NCBI GenBank assembly: GCA_003151975.1
Contig: PLZD01000054.1
Location: 25,177 to 89,176, forward strand
Source of the DNA: Elusimicrobiota bacterium
Lineage (GTDB): Bacteria; Elusimicrobiota; Elusimicrobia; UBA1565; UBA9628
Direction: 5' to 3'
DNA: 64,000 nucleotides
Shown here: in pieces, positions 54,846 through 64,000 of the stretch
Position numbering within the stretch: the stretch's first letter is position 1
Layout of the letters: every line of letters begins with the position of its first letter
The notes under the pieces: generated by a model
What the model saw: only the letters and a program-made list of their open reading frames with translations
Told to the model about the DNA's origin: nothing
Database searches by the model: none
Made by a program: the position numbers and the translations under genes

Positions 54846-56791
54846 CCGTGCAGTCCGCGGTACGCGGTCTCCATCATCGCCGGCTGCACGATCTCCTCTG
54901 AAACCTTGGCCGACTTCGCCAGAATGCCGACGAACTTCCTCATGCGCCGCACCGAGGCGCCGAGGTCGCCGAGGCTGTGGCCGGTCAGTTTGGCGTCGAT
55001 GATCGTGTCCTCGCCTTCGCCGTGCGAGCGCAGGGCCAAGAGTCCATCGAGGACGAACGGCGTGACCGGGCCTTTGAAGCCGGCGATCCTATAGCGCACG
55101 ATCTCGATGTACGGGGCGACGGCAAACGTCGGCACCGGCCGCCGGACGGCCGCCTCCGCCGGCGGAGGCGGCAAGATGGGCGGCTTCTCGGGTTTGGTCT
55201 CGGCGCGCTGCAGCTCGGCGTCGGCCAAGAGCAGGCTCGGCGTGATGACGGAGACCGGCACGTTCCATGAGATGTTCTGCACGGCGGCGTCCGCACCCGC
55301 GCCCACGATGTTGTTCATGAGGTCCAGCGGCGTGCCCACGAGATCCAAGTCGCGCACCAAGGTGAGCGCCCCGGTCTTGGCGTCGACGAGATAAAGCATC
55401 TCGGGCATGAGCCGGATGGAGCCGTGCCCGCCGGTCCCCTGTTGCTGGACGAAGCGCCTGAGCTTTTTCACCCAGAGGCCGTAAGGCTTGCCGCGCCGCA
55501 GGCACTCCTTGCGCAGCGCCTCTAGCAGCTCTTTCTCGGGCCGGGGAGAACGGGAGGTCAGAAAAATATTTCCCGGCGTTCCGACCGGGACGTAGCCGGG
55601 ATAGGACCGCCCGTGGCCGTTGGAACGGTGAAAGCCGATGACCGGATAGCGCGAGAGCAAAAATCCCTTGAGCACGCCGTCCTTGATGAGCTCGGTCCGC
55701 TGGGGCGCGATGCCTTGGTCGTCGAAATCGTAATGGCCGATCAGCGGCGTTCCCTCGAACGCCTCGCGGGTCGGATCGTCGACCAAGGAGAAGTCTTCCG
55801 GCAGAACGCGCTTATCGAGCTTGCCGCGGAAGATCTGCGCGCCGCCGGGATCGCGCTGCTCCTCGCCGGACAGCCGCAGGCCGAAGGCCAGCACCACGGC
55901 GCCCGCGACAGACGGATCGATCAGCGTAGGTGCGCTGAAGGGCGAGGTCGTCTGCGCCACTTTGAGCGCCGAAAGATCGCCGACCATCTCGCGGGCTTGG
56001 CGCGCGAGTTCGGTTTCGGAGGGCAGACCTTCGGGCGCTACCGCCGTGAAGCGCCGCAGAGCGTACAGGCGCAGGCCGTCGGTCGAGATGTCGACGGCCG
56101 AGAGTTCGAGTTCGGCGAGCTGGGATCCGTGATCGACGGCAATCCCGTCGGAGCCGCGCACGCGCGACAAAATACCGCGGCGGCGCACGGTGGACGCGGC
56201 CTCGAGCAGGCCCGGATAGGCGCGGAAGGCGCGGCCGCCCGCGGCGCAAAGGCTCTCCAGCATGCCCGCCGGCCAAAGTGCCGCGGGAGGATCCACCCGG
56301 CGCTCCCGCGGCTCTTCCTTTGATAGGTCGTCGGTGTCGTACTCGGTCTTTCCGCGCGAGACGCGCAGGGCCTGCTTGCGCAGGAAATCCGCCGAGGCGT
56401 TCTTATAGGCGCCGTCAAACATCAGCCAGAGCGCGTGACGCAGGGAAAGCTCGTCGTCCTGGAAGCTCCCGGCGACCGCCGCGTAGCCCGACGGCGCTGA
56501 AACGGGATGATTGTCGAAGGCAAAATCCCCCACGCGCAGGTCCGGCACGAGCAGGCGCTGGCGCGAAGAAGATTCGACGGACATCGCGCCCATGGCGCAG
56601 CGCCGCTCGAAGGTTTCGACATCGATGGCGGCCAGGCTTGCGAAATAGGGCGGCGGGTAGCCGGGCTCATCCAAGCTGTTGACGGCGCGGTGCAGCTCGG
56701 CTGACATCGCGCGCTCGAGGCCCGGCGCGGACTCGGCGTTTGCCGCGGCCGCGGACATCAGGCCCGCGGCCAGGATCGCGAGGAGACGCAT
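54812..56791 (-). CDS. Exported TldD/PmbA-like protein lacking the metalloprotease motif
   Basis: A 659-residue member of the TldD/PmbA group with a signal peptide (residues 1-19), so it acts outside the cytosol, unlike classical TldD. Family landmarks are SVDDP-like LVDDPT, GHYDFDDQGI, LSRYPVIGFHRSNGHGR and the C-terminal beta region. Where active relatives carry HExxxH the sequence is VLAFGLRLSGE (residues 300-310): both histidines and the glutamate are gone. A tail from about residue 540 (Pro-rich PPILPPPP then helical) is extra. The frame extends upstream to 57199 but inside glpK. Probably a non-catalytic binding or structural protein. Confidence 0.82.
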   Translation of the reverse strand: MRLLAILAAGLMSAAAANAESAPGLERAMSAELHRAVNSLDEPGYPPPYFASLAAIDVETFERRCAMGAMSVESSSRQRLLVPDLRVGDFAFDNHPVSAPSGYAAVAGSFQDDELSLRHALWLMFDGAYKNASADFLRKQALRVSRGKTEYDTDDLSKEEPRERRVDPPAALWPAGMLESLCAAGGRAFRAYPGLLEAASTVRRRGILSRVRGSDGIAVDHGSQLAELELSAVDISTDGLRLYALRRFTAVAPEGLPSETELARQAREMVGDLSALKVAQTTSPFSAPTLIDPSVAGAVVLAFGLRLSGEEQRDPGGAQIFRGKLDKRVLPEDFSLVDDPTREAFEGTPLIGHYDFDDQGIAPQRTELIKDGVLKGFLLSRYPVIGFHRSNGHGRSYPGYVPVGTPGNIFLTSRSPRPEKELLEALRKECLRRGKPYGLWVKKLRRFVQQQGTGGHGSIRLMPEMLYLVDAKTGALTLVRDLDLVGTPLDLMNNIVGAGADAAVQNISWNVPVSVITPSLLLADAELQRAETKPEKPPILPPPPAEAAVRRPVPTFAVAPYIEIVRYRIAGFKGPVTPFVLDGLLALRSHGEGEDTIIDAKLTGHSLGDLGASVRRMRKFVGILAKSAKVSEEIVQPAMMETAYRGLHGQGWPEDGPKP

Positions 56792-56816
56792 ATCGGTTCT
56801 ATGATACCATAGCGTC

Positions 56817-58307
56817 ATGGCGCTCAAATCCGCCGTGCTGGCCATCGACCAAGGAACGACCGGCAGTGCCGCCGCGGTAATGGATGAGGACGGCAAGGTT
56901 CTTGCGCACGTCAAGCAGGAGTACCGCCAGATTTTCCCCAAGCCCGGCTGGGTGGAGCACGACCCCGAGGATATTTGGAACTCGGTGCTCGCGACCGCCC
57001 GCAAAGCGCTGGCCAAGGCCGCGATCAAACCCGCGAGGCTCGCGGCCATCGGCGTTACCAACCAGCGCGAGACGACCGTACTTTGGGACCGCCGGTCCGG
57101 TCGCCCGGTCCACAACGCGATCGTCTGGCAGGATCGCCGCACGGCGGACTTCTGCGCGCAGATGAAGTCCCGTGGCCTGGAGCCTGAAGTACGCGCCAAG
57201 ACGGGGCTCGTGCTCGATCCCTATTTCTCGGGGACCAAACTACGCTGGCTGCTCGACAACGGCGCCTCCGCCGCCGCGCGCCAAGGCCGCCTGGCCTTCG
57301 GCACCGTCGACAGCTTTCTGTTGTGGCGGCTCACCGGGGGCGCGGTTCACGCCACCGACGCATCGAACGCCTCGCGCACTTTGCTCATGGATTTAAAATC
57401 GCTTTCTTGGGACCCAGAGCTTTGCGCGATGCTGAAGATTCCGTCCTCGGTCTTGCCCGAAATCCGCCCCAGCATCGGCGTTTTTGGCGTGACCAAGTCG
57501 GTCCCCGGCCTGCCCGATGGAATTCCCATCTCCGGCATCGCCGGCGACCAGCAGGCCGCGCTCTTCGGACAGGCTTGCTTCGACAAAGGCGAGGCCAAGT
57601 GCACGTTCGGCACGGGAAGCTTTCTGCTCATGAACATCGGCGACCGGCCCAAACCGAGCCGCTCGGGCTGCCTGACCACGGCGGCTTGGGTCTGGAAAGG
57701 CCGGGCGACCTACGCTCTCGAGGGCTCGGCCTTCATTTGCGGGGCCGCCGTGCAGTGGCTGCGCGACGGGCTCAAACTGCTCGAGAAAAGCTCGGATGTG
57801 GAGGCCTTGGCGCGTTCGGTCAAGGACGCGGGCGGCGTGCAGTTCGTCCCCGCGCTGACCGGCCTCGGCGCTCCCTATTGGGACCCGGCAGCGCGCGGGC
57901 TCATCTGCGGGCTGACGCGCGGCACCACCTCCGCGCACCTCGCCCGCGCCGCGCTCGAGGGCATGGCCATGCAGAACGCCGACCTGCTGCTGGCGATGCA
58001 GAAAGACGTCGGCTACAAGCTCAAGTCGCTCAAGGTCGACGGCGGCGCGTGCGCCAACGACTTGCTGATGCAATTGCAGGCGGATTATCTCGGCGCCTCC
58101 TGCATCCGGCCAAAGGTCATCGAGACCACGTCTGCGGGCGCGGCCTTCATGGCGGGCCTGGGCGTCGGGCTTTGGCCGGATCTCGACTCAGTGCGCAAGG
58201 TCTGGAGAAAAGACAAAGTGTTCCGGCCGAAGATGGCCGCGACCGATCGGTCGCGCCGCCGCCTCGCGTGGTCGGAGGCCGTCGGCCGCGCGCGCGGCCT
58301 CAAATGA
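56817..58307 (+). CDS. glpK: Glycerol kinase
   Basis: Phosphorylates glycerol to sn-glycerol 3-phosphate. The 496-residue FGGY kinase has DQGTTGSAA, TNQRETTVLWDRRSGRPVHN (substrate Arg-Glu), WQDRRT, FGTGSFLLMN and the C-terminal KVDGGACANDLLMQ. The usual glpF, glpD or glpR are not adjacent. The ATG lies six bases after TACCAT. The methyltransferase ATG overlaps its stop (ATGA), which starts a four-gene coupled unit. Confidence 0.94.
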   Translation: MALKSAVLAIDQGTTGSAAAVMDEDGKVLAHVKQEYRQIFPKPGWVEHDPEDIWNSVLATARKALAKAAIKPARLAAIGVTNQRETTVLWDRRSGRPVHNAIVWQDRRTADFCAQMKSRGLEPEVRAKTGLVLDPYFSGTKLRWLLDNGASAAARQGRLAFGTVDSFLLWRLTGGAVHATDASNASRTLLMDLKSLSWDPELCAMLKIPSSVLPEIRPSIGVFGVTKSVPGLPDGIPISGIAGDQQAALFGQACFDKGEAKCTFGTGSFLLMNIGDRPKPSRSGCLTTAAWVWKGRATYALEGSAFICGAAVQWLRDGLKLLEKSSDVEALARSVKDAGGVQFVPALTGLGAPYWDPAARGLICGLTRGTTSAHLARAALEGMAMQNADLLLAMQKDVGYKLKSLKVDGGACANDLLMQLQADYLGASCIRPKVIETTSAGAAFMAGLGVGLWPDLDSVRKVWRKDKVFRPKMAATDRSRRRLAWSEAVGRARGLK

Positions 58308-58998
58308 GCGAACCGCTCTTCGACTTCAGCCACGAGTACGACCAGATGCTCAACGAGGGCCTCAAGCTCTCGGGCGAGGACAAGGAGTATTTCGTGGCGG
58401 GCAGGCTGATGGAGCTCAAGAAGCGGCTGCCCGCGGGCTTCTCGCCTTCGCGCATACTCGATTTCGGCTGCGGGACCGGCGGCACGAGCACGGCGCTAAA
58501 ATTAATGTTTCCCGATGCCGAGATCGTCGGCGTCGACGCTTCGCAAGCCGCGCTGGCCGCGGCCCGGCGTCTCAACGCGGGCGAAGGGCTCTCGTTCCAT
58601 GATCTCGCCGATCTCAAGCCGGACGCCTCTTTCGATCTCTGCTACGTCAACGGCGTCTTCCACCATATCGAGCCCGAGCGGCGCGCCGAGGCGCTCGCGC
58701 TCATACTCGGATCGCTCAAAGCCGGCGGTTATCTCGCTCTCTTCGAAAACAATCCGTGGAACCCGGGAACGCGCCTGGTCATGAGCCGAATACCTTTCGA
58801 CCGCGACGCCAAGACCTTCAGCATCCCGCAGGCCCGCCGCATGCTTGCGGCCGCGGGCTTCGACATCGCCTCCGAAGGTAATTTTTTCTACTTTCCAAGA
58901 ATGTTGTCGTTCTTGAGATTCTCAGAGCCCGCATTATCCTTCTTCCTGCCGCTGGGCGCGCAGTACCTCGTCCTCGGGCTCAAGAAGAGCTCCGCCTA

Positions 58999-58999
<1 letters not shown>
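58304..58999 (+). CDS. Class I SAM-dependent methyltransferase
   Basis: A 231-residue cytosolic methyltransferase. SAM-binding motif I is ILDFGCGTGGTS (about residue 48), the acidic end of strand 2 is VGVDAS, and NGVFHHIEPERR is motif IV. A SAM-dependent small-molecule or lipid type fits best (UbiE/Methyltransf_11 style). Substrate unknown. ATGA overlap with glpK upstream and TAATG overlap with the kinase gene downstream. Confidence 0.88.
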
Positions 59000-62615
<3,616 letters not shown>

Positions 62616-62619
<4 letters not shown>

Positions 62620-63299
62620 GGCGATATTACCTCGCCGCCGCGTGCCTCTTTTGCTTTGGGCCGTCGCTGCGGGCCGCGGATCGCGACCCTTCTCTGCCGC
62701 CGCCCGCCGCGGGCTACGGCGGAAACCTGCAGCCCGACCCGTCACAGAAGACAGTCCCCGCCGCCGGGATGGGCGCCGACATGACGCCGGACCCCGACCA
62801 GAAGCGGCCGATCATCGTCGGCGTCGGCGGGCTCAACACCGCCGTGGAACCGCAGGCCGAAGCTCCTACGAAGGCCCCGGCCGCCGCAACGCCGGCACAG
62901 AACGATATTCCCGGGATCTACCGAAGCCTGCGCCGGCAGGCGGGCGATGAGGGCTCGCAGGCCGGTGGGTCGAAGGCGGCCCCCAAGAAGCGCAAGGCCG
63001 CGGCGACCTTGAGCGACGCCAAAGAGACCTTGCCCTCGCTCATCGGATCCTACGTCGACACGCACGGCAAGAACGGCGCGATCTCCCTCAAAGGCGGCGG
63101 CTCGAGCCTCCTGCGTTTCTCCGCTCTCGACCACGGCACCGTCAAGGCGCTCGCCCGTCGACGCTTCACGGCCACTGCGATCTTCACCGACGGCGCCGGA
63201 CGAGACGTGAAAGTCCGGGTGGACGCCGATTTCTCGGGAAACGACTGGAAGGTGACGCGCCTCTCAGCGGTCTCGGTCGTGAAGCGGCGAAGGAAGTAG
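62616..63299 (+). CDS. Exported Pro/Ala-rich protein coupled to the Sel1 kinase
   Basis: A 227-residue protein with a signal peptide (residues 1-20, ending LRA-A). Residues about 20-130 are low complexity with two similar QPDPSQK / TPDPDQK motifs. Residues about 140-227 form a basic beta-rich domain (RRFTATAIFTDGAGRDVKVRVDAD). The ATG overlaps the kinase stop (ATGA). I do not recognise the family; as a coupled exported neighbour it is a candidate ligand or partner of the Sel1 ectodomain. Its last 36 bases overlap the convergent TldD-like gene. Confidence 0.7.
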
Positions 63300-64000
63300 C
63301 GGCGGGCGCGCACGGTCCTCGGGCAGCCGCTGCAGCTCGATCTCGGAAACTAAAACGCTGGGCGCGATCTGCGCGACGGGAACGCGGCCGGATTCCGCGC
63401 CGCAGGTGTAGTTGTTCCCGAGGTATGGATCGTCGCCCACGGCCGCGATGCGGTTTAGAACCACGAGCGGCGTTCCCACCATCGAGACGCCGCGCACCAT
63501 GGTCTGCTCGCCGGTCTTGGCGTCGATGCGATAGACCAAGCGCGGGCGCACCTCGAGGGTCTGCGCCTGACCGCGGCCGACCGGATTGTCCCCGCCGAAA
63601 GCGCCGACCAGGAGAAAGCCGTAGGGCTTGCCCGCTTTGCGAGCGAGCTCCATAAGTCTCTTCGTAAGTTCCGCGCGCGGCACCGGCGACTCGGCCTTGA
63701 CGGTCAGGTTGGCCATGCGACCCGTCGGCCGCATGGACGACTCCGCGCGACCGTGGCCGTTGGAGCGCGAAAAGCCCTTGATAGGCCAGCGTGACATCAG
63801 GAAATTACGCAGCACCCCGCGCTCCACCAGAGCCACGCTCTGAGCCGCGACGCCTTCCGAATCGAAGCGGTAAGAGCCGTGCAGCGGCTCCCCGCGCCAT
63901 TCCTTGAGCGTCGGGTCGTCGATCACGCTCAAGAATTCCGGGATGATGCGCTTTCCCACCATGTCCTTGAAGAGCTGGCTTTGCTGGGGGTCGCGCTGAC
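63264..64000 (-). CDS. TldD/PmbA-like protein, N-terminal part cut off by the window edge
   Basis: The C-terminal 245 codons of a second TldD-like protein; no start codon is needed, the frame runs off base 64000. It aligns with the copy at 54812-56791: both have QRDP, VIDDPT/LVDDPT, GSYRFDSEGV/GHYDFDDQGI, and SNGHGR. The residues corresponding to the metal site lie just beyond the edge, so activity cannot be judged. It ends with Pro-rich and Arg-rich residues and lacks the long C-terminal tail of the other copy. Confidence 0.85.
   Translation of the reverse strand, partial: QRDPQQSQLFKDMVGKRIIPEFLSVIDDPTLKEWRGEPLHGSYRFDSEGVAAQSVALVERGVLRNFLMSRWPIKGFSRSNGHGRAESSMRPTGRMANLTVKAESPVPRAELTKRLMELARKAGKPYGFLLVGAFGGDNPVGRGQAQTLEVRPRLVYRIDAKTGEQTMVRGVSMVGTPLVVLNRIAAVGDDPYLGNNYTCGAESGRVPVAQIAPSVLVSEIELQRLPEDRARPPLLPSPLHDRDR

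Noticed and set aside
57323-58303. In-frame extension upstream of the methyltransferase start
   Set aside because: It lies wholly inside glpK and translates to Arg/Gly/His-rich sequence; the ATG at 58304 gives the normal methyltransferase N-terminus.

Overview
The window is a gene-dense, GC-rich (about two thirds G+C by eye) bacterial stretch with about 60 protein genes, one likely small RNA gene, and no tRNA, rRNA, CRISPR array, insertion sequence or integrase that I could see. It looks like a metagenome-assembled contig with two differently styled halves. Bases 1 to about 17.7 kb are very GC-rich, use almost only AAG and CTC/CTG for Lys and Leu, and carry an Acidobacteriota-like set: asparaginyl-tRNA synthetase, glutaryl-CoA dehydrogenase type enzyme, DUF4388 protein, GAF-GGDEF protein, Mpg glycosylase, sugar epimerase, SpoIIE and PP2C phosphatases, DacB, a nuclease-helicase fusion, a J-domain/TPR protein, a RodZ-like protein and trpA. 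From about 17.8 kb on, AAA, ATT and TTG codons become common and the gene content (trp genes, MutS/MutL, TPR and Sel1 proteins, many GT-C membrane proteins) suggests an Elusimicrobiota-like genome. The change falls inside the 3' end of trpB, so either a transferred segment or a chimeric assembly join must be considered. Both lineage guesses are inference.

Layout: 1-9 kb, tRNA charging, acyl-CoA oxidation, signalling and DNA repair genes. 9-17.7 kb, peptidoglycan carboxypeptidase, helicase, PP2C, J-domain protein, two similar helical proteins around a RodZ-like gene, trpA. 17.7-25 kb, a complete tryptophan pathway on the minus strand in three blocks (trpE-trpG-histidine kinase; trpD-trpC-trpF; trpB-trpA), separated by two short plus-strand genes. 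25-30.8 kb, ccdA-tlpA (periplasmic thiol redox) and mutS-mutL, followed by a small RNA with its own promoter and terminator. 30.9-35 kb, a TMTC-like membrane protein, queE-queC (7-deazaguanine), an exonuclease and a lipoprotein. 35.9-48.5 kb, a surface-glycan locus: GmhB, GHMP kinase, GmhA and a nucleotidyltransferase could make GDP-D-glycero-D-manno-heptose, alongside GT2 and GT-C transferases, a WecA-type initiating transferase and an FAD mutase-like protein. 48.5-54.8 kb, glutathione peroxidase, a base-composition outlier, a radical SAM/SPASM enzyme, an LprI-like protein and two GT2 enzymes. 54.8-64 kb, two exported TldD-like proteins frame glycerol kinase, a methyltransferase, a Sel1-TM-Ser/Thr kinase and an exported proline-rich protein.

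The most striking regulatory pattern is that many genes have a -10-like hexamer placed six bases (five in one case) before the start codon, which predicts leaderless mRNAs. In two places a perfect 10-bp palindrome supplies the -10 boxes of two divergent genes at once. Neighbouring genes are otherwise packed with ATGA, GTGA, TTGA and TGATG overlaps, so translational coupling appears to be the rule.
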